From positions 1 through 5,761 of the forward strand of contig DEPV01000106.1 of NCBI GenBank assembly GCA_002358955.1: a stretch of DNA of 5,761 nucleotides. Direction: 5' to 3'. This document shows, piece by piece, positions 1 to 5,761 of this stretch (position 1 is its first letter; each line of letters starts with the position of its first letter). The DNA is from Erysipelothrix sp. UBA3383 (GTDB taxonomy: Bacteria > Bacillota_I > Bacilli_A > Erysipelotrichales > Erysipelotrichaceae). A model generated the notes under the pieces. The model did not search any database, had not been told where the DNA came from, and saw only the letters and a program-made list of their open reading frames with translations. A program made the translations under genes and the position numbers.

Positions 1-152
1 ATATACCAAGTGCTTCAAATCCACCTAGTGGTTGTACGTTCCATACACGTTGTCCATTTAAAATGGAGCGCTGTCTTCAAGAAGTACCGCAAATGATAGA
101 AGTAAAGCAAGGTCATTCTGTAGCCTGTCATTTATATGATGGAGCGCAATGA
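1..152 (+). CDS. Peptide ABC transporter ATP-binding protein, OppF/DppF type (C-terminal end only)
   Basis: Only the last 49 codons (from base 3) and the TGA stop (150-152) lie in the window; the start is upstream. The translated tail reads IPSASNPPSG, then CTFHTRCPF, and ends in GHSVACHLYDGAQ. This is the typical C-terminal extension of OppF/DppF ATPases, which follows the nucleotide-binding domain and is absent from most other ABC ATPases. Four cysteines are present, spaced C-x5-C-x6-C-x17-C. In some OppD/DppD-family proteins the equivalent cysteines bind a 4Fe-4S cluster; that this one does is inference. The NPPSGC wording is closer to F-type than D-type subunits. The stop lies 25 bases before the binding-protein start, so the two genes could share a transcript. 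It is probably the last gene of a neighbouring peptide importer, and is a distinct paralogue of the ATPase at 3655-5100. Walker motifs are outside the window, so activity cannot be judged. Confidence 0.88.
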   Translation, partial: IPSASNPPSGCTFHTRCPFKMERCLQEVPQMIEVKQGHSVACHLYDGAQ

Positions 153-164
153 TATAGATCAAAG

Positions 165-170
165 AGGAGG
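165..170 (+). promoter_or_regulatory. Ribosome binding site that fixes the TTG start of the binding protein
   Basis: AGGAGG, within the longer purine run AGAGGAGGGG, lies 7 bases before TTG at 178-180. ATG codons at 136 and 139 lie inside the preceding gene, have no comparable site and would put about 14 hydrophilic residues ahead of the signal peptide. The site therefore supports the TTG start. Confidence 0.85.
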
Positions 171-177
171 GGTTAGT

Positions 178-1761
178 TTGAAAAGTAAAAGAGTGATGAG
201 GATAGGGTTATTAATTGCTTTGGCATTAACTATGGTGTTAGCTGCGTGTGGGGATAAAAGTAAAGAAACTGGCGGAGGTAAAGAAGGTGAGACTGATAGT
301 GGAACAAAAGACGGCGGCACGTTAGTATTTGGGCGTGGTGGTGATTCTGTAGCGCTAGATCCTGCGATTGTAACTGATGGAGAGTCGTATAAAGTACTCG
401 TAAATGTTACAGAAACACTAGTTGATTTTGGTAAAGATAATATGGAGTTAAATCCACTATTAGCAGAGTCTTGGGAGAAAAGTGAAGATGGATTAACATA
501 TACATTTAAGTTAAAACAAGGTGTTAAATTCCATAACGGGGAAGACTTCACAGCAGAAGATGTAGCTTATACATTACGTCGTGCAGCTGAAAACCCAAGT
601 ATCGCTCACATCATTGGTGAAGTTGACCCAGCAAAAGTTGTTGTGGTTGATGAATACACCATTGAAATTGGTACTAAAACACCTTATGGTCCATTCTTAA
701 CTCACTTAGCTCACCCAGCAACAGGAATTCTAAATGAAAAAGCTGTTACAGATGCAGGTGAAGATGTTGGTACTAAACCAGTAGGAACCGGTCCTTACCA
801 ATTTGTAAACTGGGTAGCAGACAGTGAAATTACACTGAAAGCATTCGCAGACTACCATGGTGACAAAGCTCTTACTGAAAATGTAATCTTTAAAGTTATC
901 AAAGAAAAAGCGACTTTATTAATCGCATTAGAAAATGGTGAAGTTGATATCGCACTTGATATTTCTCCTGGTGATATTGCACAAGTTGAAGCAAACGATA
1001 AACTGAAACTATACCGTGAAGGTAACTTATCAACTGCTTATGTAGCGTTTAACGTTCAAAGTAAAACTCCAGTGAATGATCCAAAAGTACGTCAAGCAAT
1101 CAGTCATGCTGTTGATGTTGATGGAATCATTAAAACAATCTATCAAGGTGTTGGTACACGTGCTGTTGGTCCAGTTAACTCATTAGTTACAGGATTCAAC
1201 GAGAACTTAAAACCATACGACTATGACATGGATAAAGCAGCTGCACTTCTTGCAGAAGCAGGCTATGCAGATGGATTCTCATTCAAACTATATGTTGGTG
1301 ATAACAACCCAGAACGTATCAATACAGCTCAAGTTGTTAAAGAATCACTGAAATCACTAAATATCGATGTTGAACTTGTTCAATTAGAGTGGGGTGCATT
1401 CTTGGATGCTACTTCAATTGGTGAGCCAGACATGTATGTATTAGGTTGGACAACTGTTACTACAGATGCAGACTACGGTCTGTACCCACTATTCCACTCA
1501 AGTCAATTTGGAGCAGCTGGTAACCGTTCATTCTACAAAAACGATCGCGTTGATGAACTTCTAACAGCAGCGAAAACTGAAACAGATCCTGCAGTACGTA
1601 AAACACTGTATGCTGAAGCACAAGAAATCATCAATGATGATGCACCATGGATCTTCGTTCAATCCGGTGAAGATGTGATTGCAGCATCTGCTGGTGTTGA
1701 AGGATTCAAAAATAACCCTACAGGATCATACTTCTTAAGTAAGGTTACTGTAAGCAAGTAA
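178..1761 (+). CDS. oppA: Peptide-binding lipoprotein of an Opp/Dpp ABC importer (SBP family 5)
   Basis: This 527-residue extracytoplasmic solute-binding protein captures peptides and delivers them to the permeases encoded just downstream. The TTG start is chosen because of the AGGAGG at 165-170 and because it gives a clean lipoprotein signal: basic MKSKR, a hydrophobic stretch at residues 9-22, and lipobox LAAC with Cys24 as the predicted lipidated residue. A Gly/Lys/Glu-rich linker (about 25-47) follows. The family 5 signature spans about residues 96-131, with AESWEKSEDGLTYTFKLKQG followed by VKFHNGEDFTAEDVAYTL. Further family landmarks are GTGPYQFVNW and, near the C-terminus, DDAPWIFVQ. 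Length is normal for OppA/DppA. The symbol is a family label: dipeptide, oligopeptide or another small ligand cannot be told apart here. A terminator follows the gene, so its transcript is probably more abundant than the rest of the operon. Codon use shifts near base 525 (see findings). Confidence 0.95.
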   Translation: MKSKRVMRIGLLIALALTMVLAACGDKSKETGGGKEGETDSGTKDGGTLVFGRGGDSVALDPAIVTDGESYKVLVNVTETLVDFGKDNMELNPLLAESWEKSEDGLTYTFKLKQGVKFHNGEDFTAEDVAYTLRRAAENPSIAHIIGEVDPAKVVVVDEYTIEIGTKTPYGPFLTHLAHPATGILNEKAVTDAGEDVGTKPVGTGPYQFVNWVADSEITLKAFADYHGDKALTENVIFKVIKEKATLLIALENGEVDIALDISPGDIAQVEANDKLKLYREGNLSTAYVAFNVQSKTPVNDPKVRQAISHAVDVDGIIKTIYQGVGTRAVGPVNSLVTGFNENLKPYDYDMDKAAALLAEAGYADGFSFKLYVGDNNPERINTAQVVKESLKSLNIDVELVQLEWGAFLDATSIGEPDMYVLGWTTVTTDADYGLYPLFHSSQFGAAGNRSFYKNDRVDELLTAAKTETDPAVRKTLYAEAQEIINDDAPWIFVQSGEDVIAASAGVEGFKNNPTGSYFLSKVTVSK

Positions 1762-1773
1762 AGAAAAGATAAG

Positions 1774-1802
1774 ATTGGGGTCTCTTAGGCCCCAATTTTT
1801 TT
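1774..1802 (+). terminator. Intrinsic terminator between binding protein and permease genes
   Basis: ATTGGGG (1774-1780) pairs with CCCCAAT (1790-1796). The stem continues inward through a T-G pair, C-G and T-A around a CTT loop (1784-1786), giving a 10-bp stem with one wobble, followed by seven Ts (1796-1802). It starts 12 bases after the binding-protein stop. Because oppB follows with its own ribosome binding site and no obvious promoter in the gap, the hairpin probably acts as a partial terminator. That would let read-through express the permeases and ATPases at lower level than the binding protein. The structure is read directly; partial read-through is inference. Confidence 0.9.
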
Positions 1803-1811
1803 ATTAAAAAC

Positions 1812-1817
1812 GGAGGG
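1812..1817 (+). promoter_or_regulatory. Ribosome binding site of the first permease gene
   Basis: GGAGGG lies 5 bases before ATG at 1823, only 9 bases after the T-run of the terminator. The 61-base gap (1762-1822) therefore holds only the hairpin and this site, with no room for a convincing separate promoter after the hairpin. Confidence 0.75.
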
Positions 1818-1822
1818 AAACA

Positions 1823-2752
1823 ATGTACAAATATATCATCAAACGCCTGCTTTGGGTTATTCCAATCATGCTGGGTGTATCATTCATCGTATTTACAATC
1901 ATGCACTTGTCACCAGGTGATCCAGCGATGCTGATTCTTGGAGAATCTGCAACACCTGAAGCACTGGCTGCACTAAGATCTCAAATGGGGGTTGATCGAC
2001 CATTCATCGTTCAATACTTTAGTTATCTCTATAACATCATCTTTAAATTTGATTTTGGACGTTCTTATGTATCCAACCGTCAAGTTTTGGGTGAAATCAT
2101 GATCCGTATTCCAAATACTGTAAAACTTGCGAGTTTAAGTATTGTGGTTGCAGCAGGTGTAGGGATTCCACTGGGTGTTGTAGCTTCTAAAAAACCACAC
2201 TCCATTGTGGATAACATCGTGATGTCAATCAGTTTAATTGGAGTTTCTATGCCAACATTTTGGCAAGGGCTACTTTTAATCATTCTATTCTCACTGACTT
2301 TAGGCTGGTTTCCTGCAACAGGATTTGATTCCTGGCAGCAAACGGTATTGCCTGTAGTCACACTGGCTTCAGGATCCATTGGCTCCATTGCTCGTATTAC
2401 ACGATCCAGCATGCTTGATGTAGCAGGACAAGATTACATCATGACGGCTCGTGCTAAGGGTGCAAGTGAGCGCAGTGTTGTTTATAACCATACACTTCGT
2501 AATGCACTGATACCAATTGTAACGATCGTAGGACTTCAATTTGGTGCTTTATTAGGGGGTGCTGTATTGACGGAATCCATCTTCAGTATCAATGGTTTAG
2601 GAACCTTGATGGTAAATGGTATTCGACAACGTGACTTAATGATGGTACAAGGTGGTGTCTTGTTCATTGCCTTTTTATTCACCATTGTAAACTTATGTGT
2701 TGACTTGATTTATGGATTTATCGATCCACGGGTCAAGGCGCAGTATAAATAG
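1823..2752 (+). CDS. oppB: Peptide ABC transporter permease, OppB/DppB type
   Basis: This 309-residue inner-membrane permease forms one half of the peptide channel with the OppC-type protein downstream. It starts with the family N-terminus MYKYIIKRLLW and a first membrane segment at about 9-28, followed by the LSPGDPA motif (29-35) that marks OppB/DppB proteins. Further membrane segments are apparent at about 98-120, 131-157, 172-190, 230-254 and 277-298, i.e. the usual six. The EAA cytoplasmic loop that docks on the ATPases is at about 208-229 (TARAKGASERSVVYNHTLRN). The C-terminus YGFIDPRVK is also typical, and length is normal for OppB (about 306 in E. coli). GGAGGG lies 5 bases before the ATG. 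The gene follows the terminator hairpin, so expression probably depends on read-through. Its TAG stop overlaps the next gene's ribosome binding site. The symbol is a family label; substrate range cannot be assigned from it. Confidence 0.95.
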   Translation: MYKYIIKRLLWVIPIMLGVSFIVFTIMHLSPGDPAMLILGESATPEALAALRSQMGVDRPFIVQYFSYLYNIIFKFDFGRSYVSNRQVLGEIMIRIPNTVKLASLSIVVAAGVGIPLGVVASKKPHSIVDNIVMSISLIGVSMPTFWQGLLLIILFSLTLGWFPATGFDSWQQTVLPVVTLASGSIGSIARITRSSMLDVAGQDYIMTARAKGASERSVVYNHTLRNALIPIVTIVGLQFGALLGGAVLTESIFSINGLGTLMVNGIRQRDLMMVQGGVLFIAFLFTIVNLCVDLIYGFIDPRVKAQYK

Positions 2753-2756
2753 GAGG
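2751..2756 (+). promoter_or_regulatory. Ribosome binding site overlapping the oppB stop, fixes the oppC start
   Basis: AGGAGG overlaps the last two bases of the TAG stop of the upstream permease and lies 9 bases before ATG at 2766. It favours this ATG over an in-frame ATG at 2712 that lies 40 bases inside the upstream gene, and implies translational coupling. Confidence 0.8.
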
Positions 2757-2765
2757 ATCAAAACG

Positions 2766-3644
2766 ATGTTTAAGAAAAAGAAAAAGCAATTTGATAGTGT
2801 ACCAGAGGGGTCACTGCAAGATATTGCTCAAGCGTTATTTCGAGATAAACGTGCTTTAGTTGGTCTTATATTTATTATTGTATTGGTTCTGGTAGCACTT
2901 TTTGCAGACTTCTTAGCACCTTATCCAATGACTCAACAAGACTTAAGTCAAGCACTTCAAAAACCAAGCATGACTCATTTCTTTGGAACGGATGAATTGG
3001 GACGTGATGTCTTCAGTCGTATTCTATTTGGAACACGCATCTCATTAACCATTGGTGTTAGTGCAGTTGCGATTGCACTTGTACTTGGTGGTTTGATGGG
3101 ACTTGTAGCTGGGTACTTTGGTGGTAAACTGGATACACTTTTAATGCGATTTACAGATGTTCTCTTATCCATTCCTTCAATTCTATTAGCAATTGCAATT
3201 GTTGCATCACTGGGGTCAAGTTTACTCAACCTTATTATTGCTATTGGAATCGGTATGATTCCAACCTATGCACGTATTACACGCTCTGCTGTCATGACCA
3301 TTCGTGAGAAACAATACATTGAGGCAGCTCATGCATTAGGAGGGTCTGACCTTAAGATTATGGGGCGTCATGTATTACCGAACATTCTATCTCCCTTGAT
3401 TGTTCAAGCATCCATGGGTATTGCATCAGGCATTCTATCAGCGGCAGGACTTGGATTTATTGGTCTTGGAATTGAACCTTCCATTGCTGAGTGGGGAACC
3501 ATGCTTAACTATGGTCGTCAGTACATTCGTACACACTCCTACCTGACCATTTATCCAGGATTTGCAATCATGTTAACGATTTTATCATTCAACCTCTTAG
3601 GGGATGGCATACGAGATGCCCTTGATCCTAAGATGCGCGATTAA
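2766..3644 (+). CDS. oppC: Peptide ABC transporter permease, OppC/DppC type
   Basis: This 292-residue second permease pairs with the OppB-type protein. The chosen ATG follows AGGAGG and yields the usual OppC layout: a basic, soluble N-terminus (MFKKKKKQ), the FRDKRALVG approach and first membrane segment at about 31-50, then the HFFGTDELGRDVFSRILFGT signature (71-90). More membrane segments occur at about 93-116, 131-148, 153-166, 208-235 and 260-279. The EAA loop that contacts the ATPases is at about 186-206 (EAAHALGGSDLKIMGRHVLP). The C-terminus SFNLLGDGIRDALDPKMRD is the standard ending of this family. The gene starts 13 bases after oppB and ends 10 bases before the next start, with AGGAGG overlapping its own stop, so the block is almost certainly one operon. 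Starting at 2712 would add 18 residues encoded over the end of oppB and is unlikely. The symbol is a family label. Confidence 0.95.
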   Translation: MFKKKKKQFDSVPEGSLQDIAQALFRDKRALVGLIFIIVLVLVALFADFLAPYPMTQQDLSQALQKPSMTHFFGTDELGRDVFSRILFGTRISLTIGVSAVAIALVLGGLMGLVAGYFGGKLDTLLMRFTDVLLSIPSILLAIAIVASLGSSLLNLIIAIGIGMIPTYARITRSAVMTIREKQYIEAAHALGGSDLKIMGRHVLPNILSPLIVQASMGIASGILSAAGLGFIGLGIEPSIAEWGTMLNYGRQYIRTHSYLTIYPGFAIMLTILSFNLLGDGIRDALDPKMRD

Positions 3645-3649
3645 GGAGG
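3644..3649 (+). promoter_or_regulatory. Ribosome binding site overlapping the oppC stop, fixes the ATPase start
   Basis: AGGAGG begins at the last base of the TAA stop and lies 5 bases before ATG at 3655. It supports this start over an in-frame ATG at 3604, which lies inside oppC and would add 17 residues before the conserved N-terminal strand. Confidence 0.8.
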
Positions 3650-3654
3650 GTATT

Positions 3655-5100
3655 ATGACACAAAAAACACTCATCAGTATTCAACATTTACAAAAGTACT
3701 ATCCGATTAAGAAAGCCAATGTGTTTCAACGTCATCAAGAGTATGTTAAAGCGAATAAAGACATATCACTTGATATTAAAGAAGGGGAAACATTAGGGAT
3801 TGTTGGGGAGTCTGGATGTGGTAAATCCACATTAGGACGTACCATCATTCAACTTCAAGATCAAACGGGTGGTTCTACCATGTATTATGGGGATACCATT
3901 GAAAACTTAATGCCTGGCTATGTTCGTAAGGTGTATCAAGATTTAGCAAAGACATCGCAAACTTATGATGTGGATTTTGCACAACTTGAAAAACTGAAAG
4001 CAGATACTTCATTGGTAGGGATTGATAATTACCGATTAAGTAAGATTGCCTTTGATGAAAAATATGGTAATACCCTTCGTTTAGGTGGGGGACTACTGGT
4101 TCATGAAGATCTTAGTGTGATTACTAAGATTCTACTGAAACGTTATGAAAGTGGTTCTGATCTTGCAAGTTTAAACCGTGATATTGATTTTGAAGAAGAA
4201 CGCTTTGAAATGTCACAAGGTAAAAACAAAGACGCACAATCCCGTGCTGAATCACTACGTACTAAGCGTGATGCTGTACAGAAAGACTTTGAAACAATTG
4301 AAAAAGAGTTATCGGCTGTTAAAGACAGTCTTAGAGATCATCCGAAGTTTGATTACTACGAACAATTTAGGGACCGCGGGATTGATCTTGCTTCCTTAAC
4401 AAAGAAAGAAATGAACAAACTTCGTAATGATTTACAAATCATCTTCCAAGACCCTTACTCATCACTTAACCCGCGTATGACCGTTGGGGATATTATTGGT
4501 GAGGGACTGCTTAACCACGGATTGTTTGAATCCCGTAAGAGTCCGGGTTACAAAGAGTATATTGAAGGGGTTATGGAACAGTGTGGACTGAGTAAAGAGT
4601 TCATCAGCCGTTACCCACACCAATTCTCAGGGGGTCAGCGACAACGTATTGGGATTGCCCGTGCCATTGCCCTTAACCCTAAGTTTATTGTCTGTGATGA
4701 GGCTGTAAGTGCGCTTGATGTATCGATTCAATCGCAAGTTATCAACCTACTTCAAACGCTTAAAAGAGAACAAAACTTAACGTATCTCTTCATTACTCAT
4801 GACCTTGGTGTTGTGCGTTATATCAGTGATCGTATAGGGGTAATGTACTTTGGTAACTTGGTAGAACTTGCTTCTGCACAGGATATCTTTAATAATCCAC
4901 AACACCCATATACAAAACAACTTCTAGCTGCGATTCCAAGTCTTAACGATGATGGTTTTAAAGCACGCTTAAAAGAAGAAAATGATGATCCTCGTTTTGA
5001 TTTCCAATTCAAGACTACAGGTGAAGCGGATAAAGATTGGTTTGAAGTATCAGAGGGCCACTTTGTAGCATGCCACCTGAAAGAAAGGGGTGATCTGTAA
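3655..5100 (+). CDS. oppF: Peptide ABC transporter ATP-binding protein, OppF/DppF type with large internal insertion
   Basis: This 481-residue cytoplasmic ATPase powers peptide import together with the D-type subunit downstream. Motifs in order: LISIQHLQKYYPIK (6-19), Walker A GESGCGKS (51-58), Q-loop in IIFQDPYSSLNPR (262-274, Q265), signature FSGGQRQR (324-331), Walker B FIVCDE (344-349), D-loop SALD (352-355) and switch His382 in THDLGVV. All catalytic residues are present, so it should be active. QDPYSSLNPR and DEAVSALDVSIQ mark it as F-type. Walker A to Q-loop spans 214 residues against 56 in the ATPase starting at 5100, so about 160 residues are inserted (about 83-243). OppF is usually about 310-340 residues; the excess matches the insert. 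The C-terminus keeps only GHFVACHL of the usual cysteine motif. Long-insert relatives in gut Bacillota and mycoplasmas are recalled, not checked. The symbol is a family label. Confidence 0.92.
   Translation: MTQKTLISIQHLQKYYPIKKANVFQRHQEYVKANKDISLDIKEGETLGIVGESGCGKSTLGRTIIQLQDQTGGSTMYYGDTIENLMPGYVRKVYQDLAKTSQTYDVDFAQLEKLKADTSLVGIDNYRLSKIAFDEKYGNTLRLGGGLLVHEDLSVITKILLKRYESGSDLASLNRDIDFEEERFEMSQGKNKDAQSRAESLRTKRDAVQKDFETIEKELSAVKDSLRDHPKFDYYEQFRDRGIDLASLTKKEMNKLRNDLQIIFQDPYSSLNPRMTVGDIIGEGLLNHGLFESRKSPGYKEYIEGVMEQCGLSKEFISRYPHQFSGGQRQRIGIARAIALNPKFIVCDEAVSALDVSIQSQVINLLQTLKREQNLTYLFITHDLGVVRYISDRIGVMYFGNLVELASAQDIFNNPQHPYTKQLLAAIPSLNDDGFKARLKEENDDPRFDFQFKTTGEADKDWFEVSEGHFVACHLKERGDL
3901..4383 (+). 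other. Insertion segment with predicted coiled coil inside the OppF-like ATPase
   Basis: These bases encode about residues 83-243, lying between Walker A and the Q-loop, where OppF proteins normally have only a short link. Reading continues in frame on both sides, so this is part of the protein and not an intron or frameshift. The first part (about 83-165) looks mixed and globular, with a GGGLLVHEDLS stretch. The second part (about 170-228) is rich in Lys, Glu, Asp and Arg with a 3-4 hydrophobic pattern: L170, L173, I177, F184, then A194, A198, L201, V208, F212, I215, L219, V222, L226. A SQGKN stretch (187-191) could be a turn between two helices. Normal OppF sequence resumes at about DLASLTKKEMNKLR (244-257). 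The edges are estimates from family memory. Confidence 0.75.
5085..5090 (+). promoter_or_regulatory. Ribosome binding site of the OppD-type gene, inside the OppF-like gene
   Basis: AAGGGG, extended by TGATC, lies within the last codons of the preceding ATPase, 9 bases before ATG at 5100. The run AAAGGGGTGATC (5084-5095) differs at two positions from the full complement of the 16S rRNA 3' end (AAGGAGGTGATC), so pairing may extend beyond the core. The start shares its A with the preceding TAA (TAATG), which suggests coupled translation by termination-reinitiation. Confidence 0.65.
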
Positions 5101-5761
5101 TGAGTCTTTTAGAAATTAAAAACTTACATACTTACTTTGATACCCGTAAAGGTGTCGTTAAGGCTGTTAATGGTGTTTCTTTCTCAGTTGATGAGGGAAA
5201 GACACTGGGAATAGTAGGAGAATCAGGCTCTGGTAAATCACAAACTGCGATGTCCATCCTGCAATTGTTCCATGCCAACCAAAAGATTCATGAAGGATCG
5301 ATTACCTTTGATGGTACAGTGATTTCAGAGCTTGAGCCCAAGCAACTGAGTGATATTCGTGGTAATGATATCTCCATGATCTTCCAAGAGCCAATGACCA
5401 GTCTTAACCCTGTATTCACGGTTGAAAAACAAATCAATGAAGTCTTGATGTTACACCAAGGTTTAACAAAAAAAGAAGCCAGTGTGAAGTCACTGGAAAT
5501 GTTAAAAGCGGTTAAGATTCCCAATGCAGAACGCGTCATCAAGCAGTACCCATTCCAACTATCAGGTGGGATGAGTCAGCGTGTGATGATTGCGATGGCT
5601 CTAGCATGTAACCCACGGCTACTAATTGCTGATGAGCCTACAACAGCACTGGATGTTATCATTCAGGCGGAAATTCTTAAATTAATGAACGATTTAAAGC
5701 AAGAATTCAATACTGCAATTCTCTTTATTACCCATGATTTAGGAGTCATTCACGAGATGGC
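5100..5761 (+). CDS. oppD: Peptide ABC transporter ATP-binding protein, OppD/DppD type (3' end outside window)
   Basis: The gene begins at ATG 5100-5102, overlapping the previous TAA stop by one base, and runs off the window in frame after 220 complete codons. It encodes the partner ATPase of the F-type subunit. Motifs in order: LLEIKNLHTYFDTRKG (3-18), Walker A GESGSGKS (40-47), Q-loop in ISMIFQEPMTSLNP (91-104, Q96), signature LSGGMSQR (154-161), Walker B LLIADE (174-179), D-loop TALD (182-185) and switch His212 in THDLGV. FQEPMTSLNP and LSGGM with RVMIAMAL are the D-type hallmarks, unlike FQDPYSSLNP in the F-type. There is no large insert between Walker A and Q-loop. The residue after SGGM is Ser159 where this family usually has Arg. 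A full OppD is about 320-360 residues, so roughly a third is missing, including any C-terminal cysteine motif. The symbol is a family label. Confidence 0.93.
   Translation, partial: MSLLEIKNLHTYFDTRKGVVKAVNGVSFSVDEGKTLGIVGESGSGKSQTAMSILQLFHANQKIHEGSITFDGTVISELEPKQLSDIRGNDISMIFQEPMTSLNPVFTVEKQINEVLMLHQGLTKKEASVKSLEMLKAVKIPNAERVIKQYPFQLSGGMSQRVMIAMALACNPRLLIADEPTTALDVIIQAEILKLMNDLKQEFNTAILFITHDLGVIHEM

Noticed and set aside
54..66. Inverted repeat CCATTT-A-AAATGG as a possible operator
   Set aside because: Six-base arms inside the conserved coding sequence for CPFKME, far from any clear promoter; explained by coding constraint and AT richness.
112..140. Possible promoter for the binding protein: TATGAT at 135-140 with GTCATT 17 bases upstream
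   Set aside because: The -10-like hexamer is good, but the -35 match is poor, there is no TG extension, and it lies within coding sequence. In AT-rich DNA such a match is expected by chance; not strong enough to list as a feature.
63..147. Direct repeat ATGGAGCGC at 63-71 and 139-147
   Set aside because: Only 9 bases, in different reading frames of the same gene, with no other copy seen; likely chance.
136..177. ATG codons at 136 and 139 as the start of the binding protein
   Set aside because: They overlap the end of the preceding ATPase gene, lack a ribosome binding site and place a hydrophilic stretch before the lipoprotein signal. TTG at 178 has AGGAGG at good spacing.
159..551. 130-codon open frame on the minus strand opposite the binding-protein gene
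   Set aside because: Lies fully antisense to a well-supported gene, has low-complexity Ser/Pro-rich translation and no recognisable domain.
2080..2412. 110-codon minus-strand open frame opposite oppB
   Set aside because: Antisense to conserved permease sequence, with no recognisable domain; a by-product of the coding strand's composition.
4178..4399. 73-codon + strand open frame in another frame within the insert of the OppF-like ATPase
   Set aside because: Considered as evidence of a frameshift or nested gene. The main frame continues intact into the conserved Q-loop, and this frame yields no recognisable protein.
3655..5100. Inactive or frameshifted ATPase because of its unusual length
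   Set aside because: Walker A, Q-loop, signature, Walker B glutamate, D-loop and switch histidine are all in one frame, so the extra length is a clean in-frame insertion. Ala after the Walker B Glu (DEAVSALD) is a familiar variant in Bacillota OppF proteins.
1..5761. Wholly new system, mobile element, CRISPR or RNA gene
   Set aside because: All bases are accounted for by peptide importer genes and short junctions. No terminal repeats, transposase, repeat array, tRNA-like or rRNA-like sequence was seen on either strand.

Overview
The window is a stretch of one or two adjacent oligopeptide/dipeptide-type ABC importer (peptide/nickel family, Opp/Dpp) operons, all on the + strand and nearly all coding. 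AT-rich sequence, strong AGGAGG ribosome binding sites, a TTG start, a lipobox-type lipoprotein signal and Gram-positive-style family members point to a low-GC Bacillota. Trp is read from TGG and no gene contains an in-frame TGA, so the standard bacterial code fits. The long-insert OppF-like ATPase suggests an Erysipelotrichia- or Clostridia-like lineage, but this rests on memory of similar proteins and is a weak inference.

Layout: (1) bases 1-152 hold the last 49 codons of an OppF/DppF-type ATPase with a complete four-cysteine C-terminal motif. (2) After a 25-base gap comes a peptide-binding lipoprotein (178-1761, TTG start). (3) A strong intrinsic terminator hairpin (1774-1802) sits in the 61-base gap after it. 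(4) The two permeases (1823-2752 and 2766-3644) follow. (5) Next is an OppF-type ATPase (3655-5100) enlarged by about 160 residues between Walker A and the Q-loop. (6) Last is an OppD-type ATPase (from 5100), cut off by the window end. From the permeases on, junctions are tight: 13 bases, 10 bases, then a 1-base TAATG overlap, so translational coupling is likely.

How it works together: the lipoprotein is tethered outside the membrane and captures peptide. The two permeases form the channel and the F-type/D-type ATPase pair drives uptake. The terminator between binding protein and permeases probably keeps the binding protein in excess, with read-through supplying the membrane complex.

No stretch over 300 bases lacks a gene. 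I saw no RNA gene, mobile element, CRISPR array or clearly new system. The points most worth a second look are the coiled-coil insert in the OppF-like ATPase, loss of most of its C-terminal cysteine motif, the A-B-C-F-D gene order behind a second F-type ATPase, and an internal shift in codon use in the binding-protein gene.
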